Below the pieces are notes generated by a model that was not told the origin of the DNA, searched no databases, and saw nothing but the letters and a program-made list of their open reading frames with translations. From Opitutales bacterium (GTDB lineage: Bacteria > Verrucomicrobiota > Verrucomicrobiia > Opitutales > JABSRG01), in contig JANQKZ010000062.1 of the NCBI GenBank assembly GCA_028280845.1, positions 1 through 46,008 of the forward strand: a stretch of 46,008 nucleotides of DNA, given 5' to 3'. Positions within the stretch are counted from its first letter, which is position 1; the number at the start of each line of letters is the position of its first letter. The translations under genes and the position numbers were made by a program. Shown in pieces: positions 25,869-35,268 of this stretch.

Positions 25869-27101
25869 CTAGTTAGCCATACTGACCAGGGTGGGGGAGT
25901 CGGTAAGGCCCAAATCCCTGCGGGAGATCCGAACCCGTTGGTCCGGGACTACACGATGCAGCCCTTCCACCACGACTTGGTCCCCATCATGAAGCCCCCC
26001 GGTCACATAGACCCGGTTCGCTTCCATGGCGATCAATTCGAGGTCACGCCGGGTTAAACGATGAGTAGCTCCCGATGCTTCCCCGGCTTCTTTCAGGGGT
26101 TCAGCGACATAACAGGACCAGAGTCCGCGCGAATTTTCCATGAGCGCCGCGACCGGAAGCCAGAACCCTTCTTGGACAACTTGCTCATCCAATCGCACCG
26201 TGACCAAGTCCCCTTCACGGAGATAGCCCTTGTCGTCGGTTAAAGCGGCAATAACTTCAACCGCTCTGGTGGCGTTGTTCCGTCCAGGAAGAACCCGTTT
26301 TACCTGGATGGGGAACGACTTGCCGTTGAATTCTGCCTCAAAGGTTGTTCCCGGTGTCAGGCTATCAGAAAGAGAACGATCGATACCCAGACGAATTTCA
26401 GTACTTCCGGTCTCCATTATTTCCAGGATGGGTTGACCGGCGTTGACCACGGTTCCCTGGTCGATGAAACGACGTGAAATGATGCCATCGAACGGAGCTC
26501 TCAAGGTCGATTTGGTGAGATCGACATCGATCCGCTCTAATTGGGCGGCCACCCGGGAGACCATCGCGCGTTGCATGTCCAGGTTTCGCCGGGCTTCGTC
26601 CATCTGCTGGTTAGAGACGGCGTTGAGATCGCGCGCCCTTTCAGTTCGAGCAAGGGTTGTCTGGGCCAGAGCTAAACTGGCCTCGGCCTCAGAAAGACCG
26701 GCCCGGGCTTCTCGCCGGGCGGCTGACAAACGCAGGGTATCCAGCTCTGCGATTACTTGTCCGCGGGTGACCTGCTCGCCTTCCCGCACGTAAACCTCCT
26801 GCACGCCGCCGGATAGCTCGAACCCAACCTGGCTGGTTTGGAAGGGTTCAACCATCCCGAGATAGGTGCGGTTACGCGTAAAAGACTGGGTTTTATCCGC
26901 GGTTTCCGTCTGGGTGACCAATACCCGTATACTTTCCCGGGATCGGGAATCAGCTTTTGCCTGTTCGCTTTGGGTAAATCCAATGCCAGCCGCAATAGCG
27001 ATGGAAACGATGAATACGCCTATTAATAAAGGACCGACCCGTCCTTTGGGCCCGGAGTCGTTCCTGAGTCGTTGAGTGAGTGATGTGAGCCAGTGGTTCA
27101 T
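25869..27101 (-). CDS. RND efflux membrane fusion protein
   Basis: 410 residues. An N-terminal membrane anchor (about 25-43) is followed by a lipoyl-like half (SGGVQEVYVREGEQVTRGQVIAELD), an alpha-hairpin coiled coil (AGLSEAEASLALAQTTLARTERAR), the second lipoyl half (STLRAPFDGIISRRFIDQGTVV), a beta-barrel and a membrane-proximal domain. This is the HlyD/AcrA order. It links the inner-membrane pump to the outer-membrane duct. It is the first structural gene after the TetR regulator, and a palindromic site lies 31-46 bases upstream of its ATG. Confidence 0.93.
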   Translation of the reverse strand: MNHWLTSLTQRLRNDSGPKGRVGPLLIGVFIVSIAIAAGIGFTQSEQAKADSRSRESIRVLVTQTETADKTQSFTRNRTYLGMVEPFQTSQVGFELSGGVQEVYVREGEQVTRGQVIAELDTLRLSAARREARAGLSEAEASLALAQTTLARTERARDLNAVSNQQMDEARRNLDMQRAMVSRVAAQLERIDVDLTKSTLRAPFDGIISRRFIDQGTVVNAGQPILEIMETGSTEIRLGIDRSLSDSLTPGTTFEAEFNGKSFPIQVKRVLPGRNNATRAVEVIAALTDDKGYLREGDLVTVRLDEQVVQEGFWLPVAALMENSRGLWSCYVAEPLKEAGEASGATHRLTRRDLELIAMEANRVYVTGGLHDGDQVVVEGLHRVVPDQRVRISRRDLGLTDSPTLVSMAN

Positions 27102-27131
27102 GAGTTTTAGTGGGGAGGGTGAGATAGAATT

Positions 27132-27147
27132 AAATAAACGTTTACTT
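27132..27147. promoter_or_regulatory. Candidate TetR operator before the efflux genes
   Basis: AAATAAACGTTTACTT is a palindrome apart from one mismatched pair and continues into AC, giving ACTTAC, the complement of the GTAAGT word in the two dyads upstream of the regulator. It lies between the TetR stop and the membrane fusion protein start. Confidence 0.5.
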
Positions 27148-27200
27148 ACATTTTTTGGCAGGAAATGCCTGATGTGATTCGATTCGTGAGGTCGCTTACG

Positions 27201-27956
27201 TCAGGGATCTACGCTGGAGTGGGTGCGCATACCTGCGCGAAAGAGCACGTCGTGGAGGATGGGTTCAATCCGTTCCGGGTGAAAATACTGCTCAATGGCA
27301 TGGTCGGTCAGCCCAATGCCGCGCAGGGAGAACCAGGTGGCATGATGGATACGATCCTTTCGCTTGGTCTGGTAGTCAAAGACAGGTTTGGGAGGCAATT
27401 CGCTCAGTCGAATGGCGACGGCGAGGTGGTGGGGAAACCATTGGCTTTCGTAAGCGCTGAGGGGGCCGTCAATCATGTCTCCGGCCTCTTTTGCCGCCTG
27501 AACGGCTTCTTCCATAAAGGGCAGCATCTTGTTGTAGCGCGGTTCGTGGAAGGAGCGGGTGAATTCGCCATCCTCCAGCAGGCTGCGAATCATGATCCTG
27601 GGGATAGAATTCCCCATGGGATGATTGTCGAGCGAGCCTAGGACGATTTCCATGAGCAGGGAAATCATCATGACAAGGGAACGGGTGCCCGGTTCGAGGG
27701 AGCAGATAAAATCGTGAATTGCGCTGTTGGTTTCGCAAATGCTGTCCTGAATATAGGTGTGCAGGTCTTCCTTGCTGGGAAAGTGGCGGTAAAGGAGGGC
27801 TTCCGACACTCCGGCCGCTTTGGCGAGATCTTTAGTGGTTGTTCCAGAAAATCCTTTTTCCGCAAAAACCGGTAGAGCGGCCAGGGCGATGGCAGTCTTG
27901 CGCTCATCGGCAGACAGGCGGATACGTTCGGATTTAGGTGAATTCGGGGATACCAT
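27201..27956 (-). CDS. TetR/AcrR-family repressor of the efflux operon
   Basis: 251 residues from ATG at 27956; a TTG start 12 codons upstream would overlap the palindrome at 27966-27985. The N-terminal helix-turn-helix is typical (ALAALPVFAEKGFSGTTTKDLAKAAGVSEALLYRHFPSKEDLH). The rest is the helical ligand-binding and dimer domain. Genes downstream encode a complete tripartite RND pump, and dyads lie on both sides of the gene, so it most likely represses itself and the pump until it binds the pump's substrate. The long C-terminal tail after about residue 205 (WFSLRGIGLTDHAIEQYF) is common in this subfamily. Confidence 0.92.
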   Translation of the reverse strand: MVSPNSPKSERIRLSADERKTAIALAALPVFAEKGFSGTTTKDLAKAAGVSEALLYRHFPSKEDLHTYIQDSICETNSAIHDFICSLEPGTRSLVMMISLLMEIVLGSLDNHPMGNSIPRIMIRSLLEDGEFTRSFHEPRYNKMLPFMEEAVQAAKEAGDMIDGPLSAYESQWFPHHLAVAIRLSELPPKPVFDYQTKRKDRIHHATWFSLRGIGLTDHAIEQYFHPERIEPILHDVLFRAGMRTHSSVDP

Positions 27957-27965
27957 ACACCAGAC

Positions 27966-27985
27966 AAGTAAGTGATCACTAACTT
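27966..27985. promoter_or_regulatory. Candidate TetR operator A
   Basis: AAGTAAGTGATCACTAACTT: a 20-base palindrome centred on GATC with one mismatched pair. It starts 10 bases upstream of the TetR ATG, so a bound repressor would block its own promoter or ribosome loading. Confidence 0.55.
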
Positions 27986-27997
27986 TTGTCAAATCAC

Positions 27998-28019
27998 AAA
28001 GTAAGTAATTATTTACTTT
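27998..28019. promoter_or_regulatory. Candidate TetR operator B
   Basis: The 22 bases here form a palindrome with arms AAAGTAAGTAA and TTATTTACTTT and one mismatched pair. It shares the half-site AAGTAAGT with operator A, whose centre is 33 bases away. It also lies just after the stop of the upstream hydrolase gene. Confidence 0.55.
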
Positions 28020-28040
28020 TTAAGATCCCCGGAATTCATC

Positions 28041-29006
28041 TTAGGGTAATGCCCGGATACCATTGTTTTCCAACCACTTATAAATCGTTTCCAAGACCTT
28101 GGGAGTATCCGGATCATGGAAAAGGAGGTGGTAGGCTTCGGGGAAAAGCCTCGAAGTAGTGAGGGGAAGGGGTAAGGAATCGACAAAGGCGGCCACACTT
28201 TCCGGGGATACGAACACATCATTTTCGGCATAGAGGACCAGGGTGGGCCGTTGAATCTGCTGGGCGGCTTCGAAGGAGCCCTGGCTCATATCAAAAATCA
28301 ACTTCAGGAAGCGAAGCGAGTAGGTGGATAATTTGTGAGGGGCGATATCTTGTTCCGCTGCGTATTCGGAATCGCGGGTAACCTTGGAGGGAGCATCCGG
28401 GTCCTTCTCCCCGAAATCTTCAAAGTCCAGTTTCTTTCCCGGAGCGACCAGGAGAATGAAACGGGCCAGCCAATCCTGCCACCAGGGCAAGTCCCCTTGC
28501 AACTCGACCACAGGGCTACTCAGGATGACTCCCCGGATATCTTGAATCTGTTGCCTGCCCTCCCAGGCAAACCAGTGTATGGTGATCAATGAGCCCATAC
28601 TTTCCCCCAAAATATAGACTGGGGTATCGGGGTATTGAGATCGCACGGACCGGAGCATGGAATTCATATCCATAAACCAGGGGGTGAGGGTTTTGACATG
28701 ACCCCGGCGTTTCTGATTGGGATCACTCCCCAAGCCGCGCAAGTTGTATCCAACAACCGGATACCCCAAAGCCGGCAGGAACTCACCCACAGGACGAAAG
28801 TCAGAGGCGGCACCACTGATTCCATGGATGACGAGAAGGACGGCTTTGGGCTCTATCCCAGGATGCGTCCATGACAAGCCCTCAAATTGATACCCGTCGA
28901 AGGTGGTGTAGCGGACGGGTGCTTCCTGAGATTGTCCAAAGGCTGAACTTAGTCCCGGCATAACTATGAGCGTGACCCAAAAAAGGGATTGAAGGTTCCT
29001 TGTCAT
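28041..29006 (-). CDS. Alpha/beta hydrolase (monoacylglycerol lipase / lysophospholipase-like), exported
   Basis: 321 residues from ATG at 29006; an upstream TTG start adds 13 residues. The N-terminus is a signal peptide or anchor (LQSLFWVTLIVMPGLSSAFG). The fold markers are VLLVIHGISGAASDF (oxyanion loop HG), GYNLRGLGSDPN and the nucleophile elbow GESMGS (S136), with an acid after VLYAENDVFVSP and the histidine of EAYHLLFHD. This is the Hydrolase_4 (serine aminopeptidase S33) type. It probably cleaves lipid esters at the cell envelope. It lies upstream of tetR on the same strand with the operators between, so it is probably a separate transcript. Confidence 0.88.
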   Translation of the reverse strand: MTRNLQSLFWVTLIVMPGLSSAFGQSQEAPVRYTTFDGYQFEGLSWTHPGIEPKAVLLVIHGISGAASDFRPVGEFLPALGYPVVGYNLRGLGSDPNQKRRGHVKTLTPWFMDMNSMLRSVRSQYPDTPVYILGESMGSLITIHWFAWEGRQQIQDIRGVILSSPVVELQGDLPWWQDWLARFILLVAPGKKLDFEDFGEKDPDAPSKVTRDSEYAAEQDIAPHKLSTYSLRFLKLIFDMSQGSFEAAQQIQRPTLVLYAENDVFVSPESVAAFVDSLPLPLTTSRLFPEAYHLLFHDPDTPKVLETIYKWLENNGIRALP

Positions 29007-29181
29007 TCGAAGGGAGAGTCTACGGAGAGGTTCGCGGAGTTTCAACTAGCGCATTTTAGATTTTTTGTCGCATTGGTGAGCTCCAAGATCACCGCAACCC
29101 ATGCGCTAGAAAAATTGAATACACTGATCTCTGCAGGATTCAGGCCCGTCAGGATGGACTCCAATATCCACAGGCAGGGTC

Positions 29182-29210
29182 TTGACATTGTGATTTCGAA
29201 TTTCTACTTT
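29182..29210 (+). promoter_or_regulatory. Sigma70-like promoter of the nusA-infB cluster
   Basis: A perfect -35 TTGACA (29182-29187), a 17-base spacer and TACTTT (29205-29210) as a partial -10. It lies 72 bases upstream of the nusA start, in the 275-base gap after the divergent hydrolase gene. I see no gene in the rest of that gap. Confidence 0.5.
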
Positions 29211-29238
29211 CGACGGTTCTAACCCAATTTTCCTTATC

Positions 29239-29270
29239 AAGGCGGGCTTAAAACCCGCTTAATTTATTTA
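29239..29270 (+). terminator. Attenuator-like hairpin in the nusA leader
   Basis: GCGGG (29242-29246) pairs with CCCGC (29254-29258), with G-T and A-T pairs extending the stem to 29240/29260. The loop is CTTAAAA, and the T-rich AATTTATTTAT follows. It lies between the proposed promoter and the nusA ATG at 29282. Position and shape suit a conditional terminator. Confidence 0.45.
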
Positions 29271-29281
29271 TACACCCAGAC

Positions 29282-30541
29282 ATGAGCAGCGAAATCCTCT
29301 CCGTTCTTGAATACATGGAGAAAGAAAAAGGCATTGAGCGCGACGATATGATCGAAGTCATCGCGACCGCGATTCGTAATGCCGCCCAGAAAGGCGTCAA
29401 CGCTGGACAGGAGTTGAAAATTGAAATCAACCCCAAGACCGGTGCGTTGAAGGCCTGGGCCCTCATGCATGTAGTTGACTCGGTGAGCGACCCCAAGACG
29501 GAAATCCACATTGAGAAAGCCAGAGTGTTTGAGCCAAACGCGCAACTGGGCGAAGATGTAGAAAAGGAGGTCGATCCCGCCTACCTGGGGCGCATTGCGG
29601 CGCAGACGGCCCGACAGGCCATCATGCAACGTATCCGACAGTTCGAAAAGGAGCGTATTTACGACGATTATAAGGATTCTATCGGCGACATTGTCACCGG
29701 CACTGTGCGTCGAAAGGAGCGTGGTGACCTCATGGTTGACCTCGGAAAGGCGGAAGCCATTCTTCCACCCCGTGAACGGGTATCCGGAGAGGAGTATGCG
29801 CCGGGTGAACGCATCCGCTGCCTCCTGCTGAAAATTGAAAGTACAAATCGGGGCCCGGATATCATCCTCAGTCGGTCCAACATCAATTTTGTGCGCAGAC
29901 TCTTTGAGCTCGAAGTCACTGAAATTGCAGATGGTACAGTAAGTATTGATGGAATGGCCCGCGAACCGGGTTACCGGACGAAAATTTCGGTTTCGAGCAA
30001 GGACCCCAAAGTGGACCCTGTCGGAGCATGTGTGGGATCTCGGGGTGCCCGGGTAAAAAGTATCGTTCGCGAATTAAATGGCGAGAAGATCGACATCATA
30101 AAATATGATCCCGACCCAATTGCACTCCTCCATGAGGCCTTGAAGCCGGCGGTGCCGAAAAACATCAAAGTGGATGAGAAGCAGCGCCGCATGTATTTCG
30201 AGGTGGCTGAAGATGATCTCTCGGTGGCCATTGGCCGTCGTGGGCAAAATGCCCGATTGACCAGCCGCCTGCTCGGCTGGAAGCTGGACATTGCAAAAGA
30301 GCAAAAGCAGGAAGTCGGCTTTGAACAGCGCAAGGAACGGGCCGTGGAAGGCCTCAACCAGATTCCAGGCCTGGATCCCGATCTTGCAGCCCGCCTGGTC
30401 AATTATGGCTTTGTGAGTGCTGATGTATTTGAAGGTGTCACAGAGAATGATCTCGTCAGTCTAGGGTTCACCCGCGAAGAAGCGGAGGGTATTCTGAAGT
30501 TGGTCGGAGAATTTCTCTCGCCGCAAAACCCCGTCTCATAA
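29282..30541 (+). CDS. nusA: Transcription elongation/termination factor NusA
   Basis: 419 residues. The N-terminal RNA-polymerase-binding domain (about 1-130) is followed by S1 ([28 protein letters not shown], about 135-200) and KH1/KH2 ([46 protein letters not shown]). The C-terminus has a single helix-hairpin-helix unit ([17 protein letters not shown], then [14 protein letters not shown]), shorter than the two acidic repeats of E. coli NusA. It controls pausing, termination and antitermination. It begins the cluster and is followed after 51 bases by infB, with a small stem (AGGATT/AATCCT at 30566-30585) between. No rimP gene precedes it. Confidence 0.96.
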   Translation: MSSEILSVLEYMEKEKGIERDDMIEVIATAIRNAAQKGVNAGQELKIEINPKTGALKAWALMHVVDSVSDPKTEIHIEKARVFEPNAQLGEDVEKEVDPAYLGRIAAQTARQAIMQRIRQFEKERIYDDYKDSIGDIVTGTVRRKERGDLMVDLGKAEAILPPRERVSGEEYAPGERIRCLLLKIESTNRGPDIILSRSNINFVRRLFELEVTEIADGTVSIDGMAREPGYRTKISVSSKDPKVDPVGACVGSRGARVKSIVRELNGEKIDIIKYDPDPIALLHEALKPAVPKNIKVDEKQRRMYFEVAEDDLSVAIGRRGQNARLTSRLLGWKLDIAKEQKQEVGFEQRKERAVEGLNQIPGLDPDLAARLVNYGFVSADVFEGVTENDLVSLGFTREEAEGILKLVGEFLSPQNPVS

Positions 30542-30592
30542 CCCCTCAGTAGATTTTTCACGGACAGGATTCCAGTAATAATCCTAACATTT

Positions 30593-33064
30593 ATGAGTGT
30601 TCGCATACACCAGTTATCTAAAAAGATCGGAATGGAAAACGCCGAGCTCGTAGAGCTCTTGAAGGCGCGCGGCTACGATGTCAAAACCGCTTCCAGTACG
30701 ATTGACAATATTTCTGCGGACGCCCTCATCGAGGAATTTGCCAAGCAGGTCGAACCACCTGCGGATGAGGGGTCAACCCAGGAAGAAGCCCCCGTTGAAG
30801 AACCGGTTAAACCCACTTTACCGGCAGGTGCCATTGTAAAGACCGCAGCTGATCTGGAGCGTGAACGGCTGGAGCGGGAAGCCGCGGAAAAAGCCGAAAA
30901 GGAGGCTGCTCGGCCCAAACCAGCAGCAGCTCCGGCAACCCCGTCACCCGCTCCGATGAAAACAGGAAATGCGCCGCCGCCTCCACCCCCCTTGCCGAGA
31001 GGGAAATCTCCGGGGACGCCGCCTCCGATCCCGAAACCTTCGGAGGCCGCCTCAACCGCGGCACCCAACAATCCTCCTCCCCTGGCTCCTCCTCCGGTCT
31101 CAAAGCCGGCCCCTGTGGTTACCGTGCCGGAAGTAAAATCTCCCGAACCTGTGAGTGTCCCACGTCCCTCCCAGCCCAAGCCTCCACCCTTACCGGGTGT
31201 TGGCGGGGTAAAGGCGCCTGCACCTCCAGCTCAGGAGAGCGCCGGGGCCGACGCGGCGGATGGTGAATCAGCAGAGAGTCCACCGAAGGTAGTTACCCTG
31301 AAACCACCGATTGTGGTGCGTGACTTTGCCCTGGCCATAGGATTGAAACCCTTCCGTCTGATTTCAGAACTGATGGAGCAGGGAATTTTTGCTTCTATGA
31401 ACCAGGCGCTGGAAGAAGAGGTTGCGATTCGTGTCGCCAAGACCCATGGGGTAACCCTTGAGATTCAGCACCGGGGAGAAGGTCAGCAGCCGAAAGCTGA
31501 AAAGAAGAAGCCGGTTGTTGATGAGTCAAAGTTTCTCGAGCCACGGCCCCCCGTTATTTGTATCCTGGGTCACGTTGACCACGGAAAGACCACCCTTCTG
31601 GATACCATTCGAAACGCAAACGTGGTATCGGGTGAAGCGGGAGGCATCACCCAGCATATTGGCGCCTATCAGATCGAACACAATGGCCAGAAGCTGACCT
31701 TTCTCGATACTCCGGGCCACGCGGCGTTTTCCAAGATGCGCGAACGGGGAGCGAATGTTACCGATGTGGCGATTTTAGTGTTGGCTGCGGATGATGGCTT
31801 TATGCCGCAATCCGAGGAAGCGTTACGTTTTGCCAAGCGAGCGCAGGTGGCCACGATCGTGGCAATCAATAAGACCGATCTGCCCGGGGCGAACCTGGAT
31901 CGGGTGAAAACCCAGATGCAGGAACATGGGATTCCTGCGGAAGACTGGGGCGGCGACACCATCACTGTACCGATCTCCGCTTTGAAAAAGGAGGGGATTG
32001 ATGACCTCCTGGAAATGATTCACCTGCAATCCGAAATCATGGAGCTCAAGGCGAATCCCAAGGCCAGGGTCGAAGGCGTCGTCGTCGAATCCCAAATTGA
32101 GCAGGGCCGCGGACCGGTAGCGACCGGTATCGTGCAAAAGGGCAGCCTGAAAGTGGGAGATGCCCTGATTTGTGGGACTGCCTATTGTCGGGTCCGTGCT
32201 ATGTTGGACGATAAAGGTAAGCAGATAAAATCGGCTCCTCCCAGTACGCCAGTCCGTATTATCGGCTGGAATACCCCGCCTGAAGTTGGCTCCACCTTCG
32301 AAGGCAGAAAGAACGAACGCACCGCGAAAAAAGAAGCCGAAGAGCTGGAACACGAATTAAAATTGCGGGCTGCCGAACGTCCGGCGGACACTGGAGCCGG
32401 CAAACCGAGTATTGAAGATCTATTTGCCGCGATTGAGCGCCAGGAAAAGAAGAAATTCCGTGTTTTGCTCCGTGCCGATGTGGCGGGTTCGCTTGAAGCG
32501 ATTTCCGGCAGTCTGGCTCTGATCAAGAGCGACAAGATCGACCTGGAAATCGTCCAGGAAGATGTTGGGGTGATCACGAAAAATGATGTGGGCATGGCGA
32601 ATGCCGCTGATGGGGCCACGATTGTCGGCTTCAACACGCGCTTGGAAAATGGAGTGCAGGGATTGGCCAAGCACCACGGGATCAATATCTATATTCACAA
32701 TATCATTTACGAATTGATCGATATGGTGAAGGACGCCATGGCCGATCTGCTCGAGCCCGAATTGGTCGAAAAGAAACTCGGCAGTGCCGAGGTTCGCCAG
32801 GTCTTTCCCTTGGGCAAAGGTCAATATGTCGCGGGTTGCATGGTTACGGAAGGCCTCATGAAGCGGGAGGGGCTCGCCCGACTTAACCGAAAGGGAGAGA
32901 TCCTTCATGATACGCGCATGGGTACCTTGCGCCGCTTCAAGGACGATGTCGGGGAAGTCCGCGCGGGATACGAATGCGGTATCCGCATCGAAGGATTTGA
33001 TGATTACGAGGAAGGGGATATTATTGAATGTTACGAGATCGAAAAGATTCGCGCATCTCTCTAA
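30593..33064 (+). CDS. infB: Translation initiation factor IF-2
   Basis: 823 residues. The N-terminal IF2 domain ([21 protein letters not shown]) is followed by a long linker (about 60-235) rich in Pro, Ala and Glu with PPPPPPLP-type runs. Next come a second IF2-N-type region ([19 protein letters not shown]) and the G domain: [17 protein letters not shown] and NKTD. The beta-barrel and C-terminal domains follow ([30 protein letters not shown]). It brings initiator tRNA to the 30S subunit and promotes subunit joining. Size and order are standard for a complete IF-2. Confidence 0.97.
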   Translation: MSVRIHQLSKKIGMENAELVELLKARGYDVKTASSTIDNISADALIEEFAKQVEPPADEGSTQEEAPVEEPVKPTLPAGAIVKTAADLERERLEREAAEKAEKEAARPKPAAAPATPSPAPMKTGNAPPPPPPLPRGKSPGTPPPIPKPSEAASTAAPNNPPPLAPPPVSKPAPVVTVPEVKSPEPVSVPRPSQPKPPPLPGVGGVKAPAPPAQESAGADAADGESAESPPKVVTLKPPIVVRDFALAIGLKPFRLISELMEQGIFASMNQALEEEVAIRVAKTHGVTLEIQHRGEGQQPKAEKKKPVVDESKFLEPRPPVICILGHVDHGKTTLLDTIRNANVVSGEAGGITQHIGAYQIEHNGQKLTFLDTPGHAAFSKMRERGANVTDVAILVLAADDGFMPQSEEALRFAKRAQVATIVAINKTDLPGANLDRVKTQMQEHGIPAEDWGGDTITVPISALKKEGIDDLLEMIHLQSEIMELKANPKARVEGVVVESQIEQGRGPVATGIVQKGSLKVGDALICGTAYCRVRAMLDDKGKQIKSAPPSTPVRIIGWNTPPEVGSTFEGRKNERTAKKEAEELEHELKLRAAERPADTGAGKPSIEDLFAAIERQEKKKFRVLLRADVAGSLEAISGSLALIKSDKIDLEIVQEDVGVITKNDVGMANAADGATIVGFNTRLENGVQGLAKHHGINIYIHNIIYELIDMVKDAMADLLEPELVEKKLGSAEVRQVFPLGKGQYVAGCMVTEGLMKREGLARLNRKGEILHDTRMGTLRRFKDDVGEVRAGYECGIRIEGFDDYEEGDIIECYEIEKIRASL

Positions 33065-33107
33065 CCTTCTCCTTTCCACCTGAATTTCTACGGCAACGCC
33101 TGCGGTC

Positions 33108-33461
33108 ATGTCTCAGAGATCCCTCAGAGTCAATGAGCTCATCTTGAGAGAAATCAGTGAGCTGCTGCACACCTTTTATAAAGGGGATGCCGTATATATC
33201 ACGATCTCTGAAGTCAGTGTGGCTCCGGACCTGAGGAATGCGCATGTGTATTACTCGGTGTTTGGAGACGAATACCAACAGCGGGAGGCGGAGCTCTTTT
33301 TCAAAAAGAATGGAGAGTCTATCCGGCGGAAGGTGGGGAAAAAAATCGTGCTGAAGTATCTTCCCCATTTGAAATTTATTTATGATCCCTCCATGGAGCG
33401 CGGGGCGAAAACACTTTCTCTCCTGGATGAGTTGGACAAGGAAGACCATGAGCAGACCTGA
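33108..33461 (+). CDS. rbfA: Ribosome-binding factor A
   Basis: 117 residues, the usual size. Landmarks are RVNELILREISELLH, the strands ITISEVSVAPDLRNAHVYYSV, and the C-terminal RRKVGKKIVLKYLPHLKFIYDPSMERG with the family's L.P.L.F..D.s...G pattern. It binds the 30S subunit and helps 16S rRNA maturation, in particular in the cold. It lies 43 bases after infB, and its end overlaps the start of the DHH gene by 14 bases, implying coupled translation. Confidence 0.95.
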   Translation: MSQRSLRVNELILREISELLHTFYKGDAVYITISEVSVAPDLRNAHVYYSVFGDEYQQREAELFFKKNGESIRRKVGKKIVLKYLPHLKFIYDPSMERGAKTLSLLDELDKEDHEQT

Positions 33462-34464
33462 ATTTTATCCTGACCTGAAAACTGAATTCCTCGCCACACT
33501 GGAAGCACTTCGTGGGAAGAAGGTGGCCGTTATCGGGCATATGCGCCCTGATGGCGATTGCATCGGTTCTATTGTTGGCCTGGTCCGCGTGCTGAACACC
33601 ATGGACTACGGAATCGAGGCGATTGGGGTGAACCGGGATCTGACGCCCAAAGTCCTGCAAAACTTTGTTGGCGACACGCCCTTCCACCTCTACGGAGAGG
33701 TGGACTTGAACGGGTATGAAGCGATCGCGGTTGACTGTGCCGACGAGAGGCGAATGAGCGGAAAGTTACGGGATAGCTTTGATACAATCCTTATGAATGT
33801 GGACCACCACATTTCTAATCCGGCATATGCTACCCACAATTTCGTGGTTCCCCATGCCTCGGCCACCGCTGAAATTCTAGCCGGCCTCTTTCTGGATCTT
33901 GACCTCGAGATAGATGCGGTTGCAGCCCAGGCACTGTACGTGGGGATTGTCACTGATACGGGGCAGTTCCGCTTTGCCTCGACCACTCCGACCACTTTTG
34001 AAATCGCGTGTCAGCTTTGTGGAAAAGGAGCTGAGCCGGCCAAGGCTGCCTTTGATCTCTACGAGAATGAAAGTTTTAACAAGTTGGGGCTCCTTCAGCA
34101 TTTCCTGGCTTCCCTGGAGTTGCACTTTGGAGACCGGGTTTGTTTGGGCACCTTGTTGAAAAGCGACTTTGAGGCGACCGGGGCACACTCGGATGAAACC
34201 GAAGGCCTGGTCGATTACGCCCGGGCCATTGAAGGGGTTGAAATCGGTGTCCTGATTGAAGAGCGTCATGATGGATTTAAAGCCAGCTTGCGGGCAAAAG
34301 AACCGGTCTATGCCGTGCACGAGATCGCCCAGCAATTCAATGGCGGGGGCCATGCGTGTGCAGCCGGGCTAAACGTGAATATGGCGTACGACGATTTTAG
34401 GACAGCCCTGCTGTCTGCCATTGATACCCATTTGGCGAACCTTAATCTGACTCCAGTTTCATGA
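33448..34464 (+). CDS. DHH/DHHA1 phosphoesterase (NrnA-like oligoribonuclease / pAp phosphatase)
   Basis: 338 residues from ATG 33448, inside the end of rbfA; an upstream in-frame ATG at 33382 only extends into that gene. Metal motifs: [12 protein letters not shown] (H31, D35, D37), VDCAD and the DHH signature NVDHHISN. Then comes the DHHA1 substrate site, with [12 protein letters not shown]. In this position between rbfA and truB the protein is usually NrnA-like, degrading short RNA oligonucleotides (nanoRNA) and often pAp, and in some lineages cyclic dinucleotide products such as pApA. The exact mix of activities cannot be told. Its stop overlaps the truB start (ATGA). Confidence 0.93.
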   Translation: MSRPEFYPDLKTEFLATLEALRGKKVAVIGHMRPDGDCIGSIVGLVRVLNTMDYGIEAIGVNRDLTPKVLQNFVGDTPFHLYGEVDLNGYEAIAVDCADERRMSGKLRDSFDTILMNVDHHISNPAYATHNFVVPHASATAEILAGLFLDLDLEIDAVAAQALYVGIVTDTGQFRFASTTPTTFEIACQLCGKGAEPAKAAFDLYENESFNKLGLLQHFLASLELHFGDRVCLGTLLKSDFEATGAHSDETEGLVDYARAIEGVEIGVLIEERHDGFKASLRAKEPVYAVHEIAQQFNGGGHACAAGLNVNMAYDDFRTALLSAIDTHLANLNLTPVS

Positions 34465-35186
34465 CTCCGACCGATCCGGAAGGCATTCTACTCATCGATA
34501 AACCGCAAGGAATTACATCCCATGATGTGGTGAATCGAGTCCGGCGGATCTATAAAATGAAAAAAATCGGCCATGCCGGCACCCTGGATCCGATGGCGAC
34601 CGGCCTGCTAATCATGTTGGTGGGGAAAGCAACCAAGGTCAGTCAGTATTTAATGAGCTTACCTAAGGTCTATACCGGCCGGATACGCTTTGGGCAGGTT
34701 ACAGACACTCAGGATGCCGAGGGCGATATCATTGAAGAAAAGCCGATCCCGGAGGGCCTGACCGAGGACAAGCTGAAAGCGGAAATGAATGCATTTCTGG
34801 GCGATCAATATCAGACTCCCCCCATGTTTTCGGCTAAGAAAGTTAAAGGCGTTCCGCTTTATAAGATGGCGCGCAAGGGGCAGGAGGTAGAGCGGGAGCC
34901 GCGGATCATTCATGTCTCTTCCTTCAAGTTGAATGGGTTTCACTTACCCGAAGCAGACTTTGAGCTCGCTTGCAGCAAGGGAACCTATGTGCGGACTGTG
35001 GCCCACGACCTAGGTCAAACACTGGGTTGTGGAGCCCACCTGACGGCTCTGCGTCGGACAAAAATCGACCGCTTTACGGAAGACGATGCATACCCCCTGG
35101 AATCCCTTGCGGAAAAACCTGCTTCGGAGTTAGCCAGGGTATTGATTCCGGTCTACAAGGCGGTTCCCAGTCATGTCCTTGGGTAG
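34461..35186 (+). CDS. truB: tRNA pseudouridine(55) synthase TruB
   Basis: 241 residues. It begins with the family stretch [22 protein letters not shown], followed by the catalytic loop [14 protein letters not shown] with nucleophile D43. [40 protein letters not shown] and [15 protein letters not shown] complete the known motifs. It makes pseudouridine 55 in the T-loop of tRNAs. It is shorter than E. coli TruB (about 314) because the C-terminal PUA-like part is reduced, as in many bacteria. It starts inside the stop of the DHH gene (ATGA). Confidence 0.95.
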   Translation: MTPTDPEGILLIDKPQGITSHDVVNRVRRIYKMKKIGHAGTLDPMATGLLIMLVGKATKVSQYLMSLPKVYTGRIRFGQVTDTQDAEGDIIEEKPIPEGLTEDKLKAEMNAFLGDQYQTPPMFSAKKVKGVPLYKMARKGQEVEREPRIIHVSSFKLNGFHLPEADFELACSKGTYVRTVAHDLGQTLGCGAHLTALRRTKIDRFTEDDAYPLESLAEKPASELARVLIPVYKAVPSHVLG

Positions 35187-35268
35187 TTGCACTGGGATCA
35201 TTTACCGATTTAACTCTGTGGTCTGTCGACGAATTCCGGTCATCTGAATCCGCATTACCACACCCTTT

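Noticed and set aside
28989-29222. A 77-codon plus-strand open frame before nusA, in the place where rimP would be
   Set aside because: No resemblance to RimP, odd composition, and it overlaps both the hydrolase 5' end and the proposed promoter.
30566-30585. AGGATT/AATCCT stem just before infB
   Set aside because: Six pairs only and no T-run; noted in the nusA entry, too weak to call a terminator or regulatory site.
30673-31179. Minus-strand Gly/Ala-rich open frame
   Set aside because: It is the complement of the Pro/Ala-rich linker of IF-2, which keeps reverse frames open.
30965-31215. Repeated proline-codon tracts that look like a tandem DNA repeat
   Set aside because: The units are irregular and explained by the proline-rich protein linker of IF-2; no CRISPR-like spacing.
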